Below, in pieces: positions 56,180 to 64,000 of a DNA stretch of 64,000 nucleotides. Numbering within the stretch: the stretch's first letter is position 1; each line of letters starts with the position of its first letter. This DNA comes from Comamonas terrae. Lineage in GTDB: Bacteria; Pseudomonadota; Gammaproteobacteria; Burkholderiales; Burkholderiaceae_C. The stretch spans positions 1-64,000 of the forward strand of contig NZ_BCNT01000011.1 of assembly GCF_001544075.1 (NCBI RefSeq). Direction: 5' to 3'. The notes under the pieces were generated by a model. The model saw only the letters and a list, made by a program, of their open reading frames with translations. It was not told the DNA's origin and ran no database searches. Made by a program: the position numbers and the translations under genes.

Positions 56180-56947
56180 TCACACTTCGCCGCCGGCCAC
56201 CGCAATGGCCTGGCCGGTAACGGCGCCGGCGCCCGGGCCGCACAGCCAGAGCACGGCATCGGCCACCTCCTGCGGCTGCACCAGCCGGCCCTGGGGGTTG
56301 CCCTTGACGAATTCGGCCATGGCCTGCTCGGGCGTGCGGCCGGTCTTTTCGACCACGCGCGCAATGCTCTCGCGCACGATCTCGGTTTCGGTATAGCCGG
56401 GGCAGACGGCATTGATGGTGACGCCCTTCTTCGCAAACTCCAGCGCCAGCGAGCGGGTCAATCCCACCACGCCATGCTTGGCCGCCACATAGGCGGCGAC
56501 ATAGGCATAGCCCTTGAGCCCCGCGGTGCTGGCCACGTTGACGATGCGCCCGTAGCCCGCCGCCGCCATCGCGGGCAGCACCTGCTGCATGCACAGCATG
56601 GTGCCGGTGAGGTTGACGGCCAGCATGTTCTGCCACTGCGCCGCGTCCATCTTGAGGAACGGCGCGCTCTGCGCCTGGCCGGCGTTGTTGACCAGAATAC
56701 TGATAGCGCCTTGCGCTTGCTGTGCCTGGTCAAAGGCCGTTTTTACCTCTGATTCGCTCGCCACATCGGCCAGTTCCATGCGGCATTGGCCAGCAAACTC
56801 GTCCACCAGCTTGCGCAGCGGCTCGGCCCTGCGCCCCAGCACCGTGACCCTGGCGCCGTGCGCCAGCAGCTGGCGCGCAATGGCCTCGCCTATGCCCTGG
56901 CCCGCGCCGGTCACCAACGCATGTTGGTTATTCAAATCGCGCGTCAT
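56180..56947 (-). CDS. short-chain dehydrogenase/reductase (3-hydroxyacyl-CoA dehydrogenase-like)
   Basis: NAD(P)-dependent SDR, 255 residues from the ATG at 56947, preceded by GGAGAA. The cofactor motif is VTGAGQGIGEAIARQL, followed by LVNNAGQAQSAPF and the catalytic YVAAYVAAKHG with serine upstream in NVASTAGLKGY. The C-terminal part VCPGYTETEIVRESI is usual for 3-hydroxyacyl-CoA or related alcohol dehydrogenases. In the operon it would oxidise a hydroxyl group made by the hydratase. It is flanked by repeat copies D and E. Confidence 0.9.
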   Translation of the reverse strand: MTRDLNNQHALVTGAGQGIGEAIARQLLAHGARVTVLGRRAEPLRKLVDEFAGQCRMELADVASESEVKTAFDQAQQAQGAISILVNNAGQAQSAPFLKMDAAQWQNMLAVNLTGTMLCMQQVLPAMAAAGYGRIVNVASTAGLKGYAYVAAYVAAKHGVVGLTRSLALEFAKKGVTINAVCPGYTETEIVRESIARVVEKTGRTPEQAMAEFVKGNPQGRLVQPQEVADAVLWLCGPGAGAVTGQAIAVAGGEV

Positions 56948-56973
56948 CGAGTTCTCCATAGCGCATGAAACTG

Positions 56974-57078
56974 GCGCGCTCCAAGCCAGAGATACCGAGC
57001 AAGAGCCGCCTCGCAGCGAAGGTATCGTCCCCCTCCCGCGAAGCGAGAGAGGGGGAAGGCGCGCAGCGACTCAGGGAG
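56974..57078 (-). repeat. family-1 post-stop structured repeat, copy E (after the monooxygenase/reductase)
   Basis: In gene sense the TGA is followed after a few bases by ACTCCCTGAGTCGCTGCGC. The first hairpin pairs CCCCCTC with GAGGGGG around TCTCGCTTCGCGG. The second outer stem is GATACC (57021-57026, opposite strand) with GGTATC (56991-56996). Confidence 0.85.
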
Positions 57079-57082
57079 TGTT

Positions 57083-59404
57083 TCATTTCACGGCCTGTTG
57101 AGCTTTTTCACGCTCGAACAGGGTTTCCATCTGGCGCTTGCCCTGGAACAGCTGCTTGGGCCAGGCGATGGGCGTATAGCCGATCTTGGCGGCTTCGGCC
57201 AGCGTCCAGTTCGGGTTGGCCAGATGCGGGCGCGCCACGGCGCACAGGTCGGCGCGGCCGGCCGCGATGATGGAGTTGGCATGGTCGGCCTCGCTGATCG
57301 CGCCCACGGCCATGGTGGCGATGCCGGCCTCCTGGCGTATGCGGTCGGCAAACGGTGTCTGGAACATGCGGCCGTAGACCGGCTTTTCCCGCTTGCTGAC
57401 CTGGCCCGACGAGCAGTCGATCAGGTCGGCGCCCGCGGCCTTGAAGGCCCTGGCGATCTGCACCGCGTCTTCCGGCGTGATGCCGCCCGGCACCCAGTCG
57501 TGGGCCGAGATACGCACGGACATGGGCTTGTCCTCGGGCCAGGCGGCGCGCACGGCCCGGAACACTTCCAGCGGGTAGCGCAGGCGGTTTTCCAGGCTGC
57601 CGCCGTATTCGTCGTCGCGGTGGTTGGTCAGCGGCGAGATGAAGCCCGACAGCAGATAGCCGTGGGCGCAATGCAGCTCCAGCCAGTCGGCGCCGATGTC
57701 GGCAGCCATCCGCGCGCCATGCACGAACTGGGCCAAGACCAGGTCCATGTCGGCGCGCGTCATCTGCCTGGAGATCTGGCTCACGCCCTCCAGGTATTGC
57801 TGGGGCGAGGCCGAGATGATGGGCCAGTTGCCCTCCTCTAGCGGCAGGTCGGTGCCCTCCCAGGCCACGCGCGTCGAGGCCTTGGCGCCCGCATGGCCGA
57901 TCTGCATGGCGAACTTGGCGTCAGTGTGGGCGTGGATCCAGTCGGCGATGCGCTTCCAGGCCACCTTCTGCGCCTCGCTGTAGGTACCCGGGCAGCCGGG
58001 AGTGATGCGGCCCTCGGGGCTGACGCAAGCCATCTCGGCGAACACCAGGCCCGCGCCGCCCAGGGCGCGGGCACCCAGGTGCACCAGGTGGTAGTCGCCG
58101 GGCACGCCGTCCACGGCCGAGTACTGGGCCATGGGCGAGACCACGATGCGGTTCTTGAGCGTGAGGCCGCGCAGCCGGTAGGGCAGGAACATGGGCGGCG
58201 GCGCCTTGCCCTCGACCTGCATGCCGTTCCTCTCGGCCAGCCAGCGCTCGTAGCCACCCAGCCAGGCCGCGTCGCGCAGGCGCAGGTTCTCGTGGCTGAT
58301 GCGCTGGCTGCGCGTGAGCATGGAGTACATGAACTGCTCGGGCTCGAACTGGTCGCAATAGCGCCGGCCGCAGGCCTCGAACCATTCCATGGCGTTCCAG
58401 GCCGCGTTCTGGATGCGCAGCGTCTCCACGCGGCGCGCCTCCTGGTAGGCGGCCAACACCTCGGGAATGTGTTCCTGGCTGTCGCCCAGAAGCTTGAACT
58501 GGCGGGTCAGCTCGATAGCATCCTCGATAGCCAGCTTGGTGCCCGAGCCAATCGCGAAATGCGCGGTGTGCACGGCGTCGCCCATCAGCACCACATGGCT
58601 GCCCTTGGCGTTCTTCAGCCACCACTGGTCGCAGACCACGCGCTGGAAGTTGATCCAGGCCGAGCCGCGCAGGTGGCGCGCATTGGTCATGAGCTTCTCG
58701 CCCTGCAGGTTGCCCGCGAAGAGCTTTTCGCAGAAGTCTATGGACTGCTGCTGGTCGGCCGTGTCCAGGCCGCTGGCCTTCCAGGTGTCCTCGGTGGTCT
58801 CGACGATGAAGGTCGAGGTCTTGTCGTCGAACTTGTAGATGTGGGCCTGGAACCAGCCGTGCTCGGTGCGCACGAAGTCGAAGGTGAAAGCGTCGTAGAC
58901 CTTGTTCGTGCCCAGCCAGATGAAGCGGTTGGGGCGCGTGACGATGTCGGGCCTGAAGGTGTCGGCGTACTTGGTGCGGATGCGAGAGTTCACGCCGTCG
59001 CTGGCGATGACGAGGTCGGCGTCGGGATAGTCCTCGTCGGACTGCACCTCGGTCTCGAACACCAGCTTCACACCCAGCTGCTCGCAGCGCGCCTGCAGGA
59101 TGTTGAGCAGGTGCTTGCGGCCTATGCCCACGAAGCCGTGGCCGCCGGAGCGGATCCTGCGGCCCTTGAACAGCAGCTCGATGTCGTCCCAGTGGTTGAA
59201 GGCCTCCTCGATCTGCGCGGCCGTCACCGGATCCCATTCGCGCATGTTGTCCATGGTCGCGTCGGAGAACACCACGCCCCAGCCGAAGGTGTCGTAGGGC
59301 TTGTTGCGCTCGACGACGGTGACATCGTGCGCCGCGTTCAGCTGCTTCATCAGCAGCGCGAAATACAGACCGGCGGGGCCGCCACCTATGCAGACGATTT
59401 TCAT
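57083..59404 (-). CDS. bifunctional salicylyl/2-aminobenzoyl-CoA monooxygenase-reductase
   Basis: Fusion of a flavin monooxygenase and an Old Yellow Enzyme-type reductase, 773 residues. The monooxygenase half (about 1-395) has the FAD motif [14 protein letters not shown], the second motif [10 protein letters not shown] (about 134-143) and [20 protein letters not shown] at about 274-293. The reductase half (about 404-770) has [40 protein letters not shown] and the C-terminal [10 protein letters not shown]. This matches 2-aminobenzoyl-CoA monooxygenase/reductase of aerobic Azoarcus anthranilate degradation. The family is also named salicylyl-CoA 5-hydroxylase/oxidoreductase, so salicylate remains possible. 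It is the operon's first gene. Confidence 0.9.
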   Translation of the reverse strand: MKIVCIGGGPAGLYFALLMKQLNAAHDVTVVERNKPYDTFGWGVVFSDATMDNMREWDPVTAAQIEEAFNHWDDIELLFKGRRIRSGGHGFVGIGRKHLLNILQARCEQLGVKLVFETEVQSDEDYPDADLVIASDGVNSRIRTKYADTFRPDIVTRPNRFIWLGTNKVYDAFTFDFVRTEHGWFQAHIYKFDDKTSTFIVETTEDTWKASGLDTADQQQSIDFCEKLFAGNLQGEKLMTNARHLRGSAWINFQRVVCDQWWLKNAKGSHVVLMGDAVHTAHFAIGSGTKLAIEDAIELTRQFKLLGDSQEHIPEVLAAYQEARRVETLRIQNAAWNAMEWFEACGRRYCDQFEPEQFMYSMLTRSQRISHENLRLRDAAWLGGYERWLAERNGMQVEGKAPPPMFLPYRLRGLTLKNRIVVSPMAQYSAVDGVPGDYHLVHLGARALGGAGLVFAEMACVSPEGRITPGCPGTYSEAQKVAWKRIADWIHAHTDAKFAMQIGHAGAKASTRVAWEGTDLPLEEGNWPIISASPQQYLEGVSQISRQMTRADMDLVLAQFVHGARMAADIGADWLELHCAHGYLLSGFISPLTNHRDDEYGGSLENRLRYPLEVFRAVRAAWPEDKPMSVRISAHDWVPGGITPEDAVQIARAFKAAGADLIDCSSGQVSKREKPVYGRMFQTPFADRIRQEAGIATMAVGAISEADHANSIIAAGRADLCAVARPHLANPNWTLAEAAKIGYTPIAWPKQLFQGKRQMETLFEREKAQQAVK

Positions 59405-59443
59405 GGCCAGGATCCGTCCTGAAAATTACTTTATGTCTAAATT

Positions 59444-59457
59444 ATTAATGCATGAAT
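59444..59457. promoter_or_regulatory. palindromic MarR operator candidate
   Basis: ATTAATGCATGAAT is a 14-bp near-perfect palindrome (one mismatch pair) in the short AT-rich gap between the monooxygenase/reductase and MarR genes. MarR proteins typically bind such sites between divergent genes. Flanking TTATGTCTAAATTATT may extend it. Confidence 0.5.
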
Positions 59458-59521
59458 TTTTCACTAGAATCGGAACTAACCCTGAACCCATGTCCGCCGT
59501 GCGCCTGCACGATGCACACCT

Positions 59522-60097
59522 ATGGCAGCCAAAGACAACACTCCCGCCACCGCAGCCACGGACCTGCCCGGCCGCGAAGCCGGCCTGTCGCATGACGACC
59601 ACCAGGCCGTGCGCCTGTGGCTGCGCCTGCTGACCTGCAGCACCCAGATCGAGCAGGTCATACGCACCCAGCTGCGCACCCAGTTCGGCACCACGCTGCC
59701 GCGTTTCGACTACCTGGCCCAGCTCAGCCGCTTTCCGCAGGGGCTGCGCATGAAGACGCTGTCCGAGTACCTGATGGTGACGGGCGGCAATGTGACGGGC
59801 CTGACCGACCAGCTCGTGGCCGAAGGCTGGGTGGAGCGCATCGTGGACGACGAGGACCGCCGCTCCATGATCGTGCGCCTGACGCGCAGCGGCAAAAAAC
59901 AGTTCGGCACCATGGCCGAGGCACACGAGCAATGGCTGGAGCAGCTGCTGGCCCCCCTGGGGATCAAGCAGTCGCGCGAGCTGTATGACCGGCTGGGACT
60001 GCTGCGCCAGGTTCTCTCGGACGCAAATGGCAAAATGCCCCGGGAAAGCGGCGCATATAGGCCGATCGAGGCCGAACCGCGCCAGCGCTTTTCATAG
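59522..60097 (+). CDS. MarR-family transcription regulator of the aminobenzoate operon
   Basis: Winged-helix dimeric repressor, 191 residues. The DNA-binding part contains LPRFDYLAQLSRFPQGLRMK, TLSEYLMVTGGNVTGLTDQL and the wing VDDEDRRSMIVRLTRSGKK. The ligand is presumably an aromatic CoA thioester or acid, as in other MarR proteins next to such operons; this is inference. The start used is the ATG at 59522; no strong ribosome site is seen, and the N-terminal 15 residues are not conserved. It is divergent from the operon it probably controls. Confidence 0.88.
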   Translation: MAAKDNTPATAATDLPGREAGLSHDDHQAVRLWLRLLTCSTQIEQVIRTQLRTQFGTTLPRFDYLAQLSRFPQGLRMKTLSEYLMVTGGNVTGLTDQLVAEGWVERIVDDEDRRSMIVRLTRSGKKQFGTMAEAHEQWLEQLLAPLGIKQSRELYDRLGLLRQVLSDANGKMPRESGAYRPIEAEPRQRFS

Positions 60098-60162
60098 AGA
60101 ATCCTCCAACATCGTCCTGTGCGGCGGGAAGAGGTCGCAGGCATGCGCCAGGGAGCACACTC

Positions 60163-60594
60163 ATGGATTCACAACATCTGCGGTATCAGCTCAGGGCCGG
60201 GCACTACTACCTCTATGACATGCGGGACGAGCCTAGCGCCATCACGGGGGAGCGGCGCTTTCGCCTGAAGACGGAGCTGGTCGCCATTGCCTTCGACCTC
60301 GCCACGGGCCAGGTCTGCCAGCACGGCCATCCCACACGCATCCATGCCTGGGCGCTGGGCGTGCGGCGCAAGCTGCGCACGGCCGGCGACTGGGAAGCCG
60401 CCGACAGCCTGATCGTGGTCTCCGGCCCCCTGCCCGAGGACGAGATCAACAAGTGCCTGCGCATACGCGGCTACTGCCGCTGGATGTTCCAGCGCCTGGC
60501 CACGCTGCCCCACGGCAAGCTCCACGCGCATCAGGGGCGTTCCGCCTGGCAGCGCGCCCATGGCGATGCGGCCCGCCAGCGCCGGGCTGCCTGA
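60163..60594 (+). CDS. hypothetical protein, 143 residues
   Basis: Not recognised. It has an intact frame from the ATG at 60163. No signal peptide or membrane segment is visible. ITGERRFRLKTELVAIAFDL and WALGVRRKLRTAGDWEAADS suggest a compact soluble fold. The C-terminal 30 residues are basic and rich in histidine and arginine (GKLHAHQGRSAWQRAHG). It follows the MarR gene by 65 bp on the same strand and converges on uspA. Confidence 0.55.
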   Translation: MDSQHLRYQLRAGHYYLYDMRDEPSAITGERRFRLKTELVAIAFDLATGQVCQHGHPTRIHAWALGVRRKLRTAGDWEAADSLIVVSGPLPEDEINKCLRIRGYCRWMFQRLATLPHGKLHAHQGRSAWQRAHGDAARQRRAA

Positions 60595-60649
60595 AAAACG
60601 CCAGAACGGCCGCCTGCGCTTTCACCGCCTGCGCCGGCCGCCGTCAAAA

Positions 60650-61162
60650 CTAGGCCAGGGTCTCCGTGCTGTCGGGGTCTTCCGCTGCGCTGTCCTTTTC
60701 CGGAGCTTCATCGGGATCGGCCATCTCGGGCATGTCCGGCAGCTTGACGATGGTGACCGGCAGGCGGCTGTGCCGCGCCACCTCGCGCGAGACGGAGCCG
60801 ATCAGGATGCTGCCCAGCGCGCTCTGGCCCGTGGCGCCGATCAGGATGTGGTCGCACTCCGTGCTTTCCGCGATGTCGATCAGTGTGCTCGATGCCTCTC
60901 CCAGGCTGATCTCCACCTCATAGGTCAGGTTCGCCGCCTTGAGCAGTTCCTGCGCCGCCGCCACCAGATCCATGCCGGCCTCGATGCTGGCATTGGCGAT
61001 CAGGTCCGAATCCTGTGTCGCCAGCTCCAGCAGCGTGGCTTCTTTCTGCACATGGGCGATGACGAAGTGCGCCTTCAGTCCATGCTCCACCAACCGGATG
61101 CCGTGCCGCACCGCTTCCAGGGATGCCTGGGATCCATCCACGGCGATCATGATCTTGAGCAT
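60650..61162 (-). CDS. universal stress protein UspA-family
   Basis: Usp-domain protein, 170 residues from the ATG at 61162, with AAGGAGG six bases upstream. The domain starts KIMIAVDGSQASLEAVRHG. The nucleotide-binding motif is GATGQSALGSILIGSVSREV, which fits the ATP-binding G-x2-G-x9-G-S pattern. A C-terminal acidic tail of about 25 residues (PDMPEMADPDEAPEKDSAAE) is unusual for the family. It is divergent from tgt, and no regulator is visible. Its specific role is unknown. Confidence 0.88.
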   Translation of the reverse strand: MLKIMIAVDGSQASLEAVRHGIRLVEHGLKAHFVIAHVQKEATLLELATQDSDLIANASIEAGMDLVAAAQELLKAANLTYEVEISLGEASSTLIDIAESTECDHILIGATGQSALGSILIGSVSREVARHSRLPVTIVKLPDMPEMADPDEAPEKDSAAEDPDSTETLA

Positions 61163-61166
61163 TTGA

Positions 61167-62456
<1,290 letters not shown>

Positions 62457-62463
62457 GGCGGGA

Positions 62464-63414
62464 TCAGACAGCCAGGTCGCCCAGCGACCATGACACCCCG
62501 GTGTCGAAGCGCGCCTTGAGCTCGTCCGCCGCACGCTCCAGTTCCGCCAGGAACATCTCCATGGCTGCAGCCATGGCATAGCCCGTGCGCTGGTAGGCGC
62601 AGCTGTGCAGCTGCGCGCCCGCGTCGTGCAGCGCGCGCCAGACCAGGCGGCCGGCCGCCACATCCTCGGCCACGTTGTCGGGCACCATGAAGCCCAGCGC
62701 CCCGCTGCGCGCCACCAGCCGGCGCGCCATGGGCACGGAGCTGGTCTCCACCAGCGGCCGCGTCTGCCCCAGCGCACCGCCGTCCAGGCGCTCCAGCATG
62801 CTGCGCAGCTCCATGTCGGGCGCCATCAGGATCAGCGGGTAGGCCAGGCAGTCGCGCAGGCGCAACAGGCGCGGCCGCGTGCGCAGCGGATGGTCCGGCG
62901 CCATCACCACGCCCAGCGGCAGCGGCCAGGAGCGCATCTCCTCCACGCCCGCCGGCGGCGTGCGCCGCAGGCAGTAGGCCACGTCGATCTCGCCCTGGGC
63001 CACGCCGCGCAGCAGTTCCTCGCCTATGCCCGCGCGCACGCTGAAGCTGATGTCCGGATAGCGGCCGTGCATGGCCGCGATCACCTGGGGTACGAGGTAT
63101 TCGGCCGTGGCATGCGAGACGCCCACGCTTACATGGCCGCGGCGCAGGGCCTGTAGGTCCTCGACCTGGGCCAGCGCATTGTCGAAGTCACGCTGGCTGC
63201 GGCGCACGGCCGCCAGCACGATCTCGCCCGCCGCCGTCAGCTGCATGCCCCGCGGCAGGCGGTCGAACAGCGGCAGGCCCACCTGGGCCTCGAGGTTGAG
63301 GATCTGCTGGTTGACGGCCGCCGCCGTCAGATGCAGCGTGGCCGAGGCCTTGCGCACCGAGCCGCGGCGCGCCACCTCGTCAAAGCACCGAAAGGCCTGG
63401 GAAATTGCGGGCAT
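62464..63414 (-). CDS. LysR-family transcription regulator
   Basis: LysR-type regulator, 316 residues from the ATG at 63414. A TTG at 63456 would add 14 basic residues. The N-terminal helix-turn-helix reads AFRCFDEVARRGSVRKASAT then LHLTAAAVNQQILNLEAQVG. The effector domain (about 90-300) contains the usual alternating strands. It converges on tgt with seven bases between stops and is divergent from the arylsulfotransferase-like gene, which is its likely target. The inducer is unknown. Confidence 0.88.
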   Translation of the reverse strand: MPAISQAFRCFDEVARRGSVRKASATLHLTAAAVNQQILNLEAQVGLPLFDRLPRGMQLTAAGEIVLAAVRRSQRDFDNALAQVEDLQALRRGHVSVGVSHATAEYLVPQVIAAMHGRYPDISFSVRAGIGEELLRGVAQGEIDVAYCLRRTPPAGVEEMRSWPLPLGVVMAPDHPLRTRPRLLRLRDCLAYPLILMAPDMELRSMLERLDGGALGQTRPLVETSSVPMARRLVARSGALGFMVPDNVAEDVAAGRLVWRALHDAGAQLHSCAYQRTGYAMAAAMEMFLAELERAADELKARFDTGVSWSLGDLAV

Positions 63415-63527
63415 GGGCCGAGTGTAAATTTTTTCTTTACGCCTCTTCAAAAACAAACAGCTATTCCTGACGCTAGCGAACTTCTAGAGTGGCGCCTGTC
63501 ACCGTTTCCTGTCCCTGAAAGAACTGC

Positions 63528-64000
63528 ATGGCCACCACTGTCGACCAAGTCACCCAGCGCCGCCGCGGCACGGGTCTCATCGCCCACGATCCCGCCCTCA
63601 GCGCCGGTGGCTATACGCTGATCGCCCCCCAGACCGCCAACGGCCGTGTCTACCTGATCGACATCGAGGGCCGCGTGGCCCATGAATGGCAGCTGCCCGT
63701 GCGCGCTGGCCGCCATGCGGTCATCCTGCCCAACGGCAATCTGGGCTACAACGGAAACCATCCCGACTCTCCCGATCTCTATGCGCCCTGGTCCATGTGG
63801 CATGGCGGCGATTTCTACGAGGTCACGCCCGGCGGCGAAGTGGTCTGGCGCTACCAGGACCCGGCCCACCACCACGATGCGCAGTGGCTGCCCAACGGCC
63901 ATCTGCTGTACGCGGCCTGCGCGCCCGTGCCGCCCGGCTTTGCCGAGCGCGTGCCCGGGGGCACGGCCCACGGCCCCGATGAAGTGATGTATGCGGACGT
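63528..64000 (+). CDS. arylsulfotransferase-like (ASST) beta-propeller protein, 5' part only
   Basis: The frame opens at the ATG at 63528 and is still open at the window end, so 157 residues are seen. It reads MATTVDQVTQRRRGTGLIAH and has repeated propeller blades such as AGGYTLIAPQTANGRVYLID, GRHAVILPNGNLGYNGNH, HGGDFYEVTPGGEVVWRY and DAQWLPNGHLLYAACA. These resemble arylsulfate sulfotransferase/PQQ-like propellers. No signal peptide is visible at this start. The substrate is unknown. Its divergent LysR neighbour suggests inducible control. Confidence 0.7.
   Translation, partial: MATTVDQVTQRRRGTGLIAHDPALSAGGYTLIAPQTANGRVYLIDIEGRVAHEWQLPVRAGRHAVILPNGNLGYNGNHPDSPDLYAPWSMWHGGDFYEVTPGGEVVWRYQDPAHHHDAQWLPNGHLLYAACAPVPPGFAERVPGGTAHGPDEVMYAD

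Overview
The window is a high-GC bacterial chromosome segment. The gene content points to a betaproteobacterium of the Burkholderiales, most likely Comamonadaceae (Delftia/Comamonas/Acidovorax-like): flhBAF-fliA next to flgLKJIHGFEDCB with divergent flgAMN, orphan Bug (TctC-type) binding proteins, a fused salicylyl/2-aminobenzoyl-CoA monooxygenase-reductase, and dispersed structured intergenic repeats. This placement is inferred from gene families and gene order; no rRNA or tRNA gene was found.

Positions 1-21 kb are the flagellar region. flhB, flhA, flhF, a FlhG-like gene without a P-loop and fliA run on the + strand to a strong hairpin terminator. The minus strand carries the rod, ring and hook operon, in transcription order flgB-C-D-E-F-G-H-I-J-K-L. 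A degenerate EAL-HDOD signalling protein follows flgL by 35 bp. flgA, flgM (with its own near-consensus sigma-28 promoter) and flgN leave divergently on the + strand.

Positions 21-40 kb hold accessory metabolism and transport. They contain a MocR-type regulator facing a class I aminotransferase across a perfect 9-bp inverted repeat, a PhzF-like enzyme, and a 625-bp block of two convergent structured repeats. Next come an iron ABC transporter (binding protein, fused permease, short ATPase) with a Fur-box candidate, a histidine phosphatase, two orphan Bug proteins, a creatininase-family amidohydrolase, a MATE exporter, a ScsB/DsbD-like thiol-disulfide protein, a small membrane protein and an OlsB-like acyltransferase.

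Positions 40-51.5 kb are mostly housekeeping: hemE, priA (behind a 700-bp AT-rich gap with three DnaA-box-like 9-mers), a periplasmic asparaginase, an AEC permease, a Rep/UvrD helicase, a lipoprotein and outer-membrane phospholipase A. Positions 51.5-60.1 kb are a seven-gene minus-strand operon with a divergent MarR regulator. It fits aerobic CoA-dependent breakdown of 2-aminobenzoate: bifunctional monooxygenase/reductase, SDR, enoyl-CoA hydratase, acyl-CoA dehydrogenase, CoA ligase, thioesterase and a RidA-like protein. The last 4 kb hold a UspA protein, tgt, a LysR regulator and the start of an arylsulfotransferase-like gene cut by the window edge.

The most unusual signal is non-coding. A ~100-bp element occurs five times, each time directly after a stop codon and in the same orientation to the gene, and its second stem differs in sequence between copies while staying paired. 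A second ~270-bp element occurs three times, and two of its helices also covary. A third, short motif built on GATAGCTG recurs near gene ends. These look like structured RNA or DNA families rather than decayed coding sequence.
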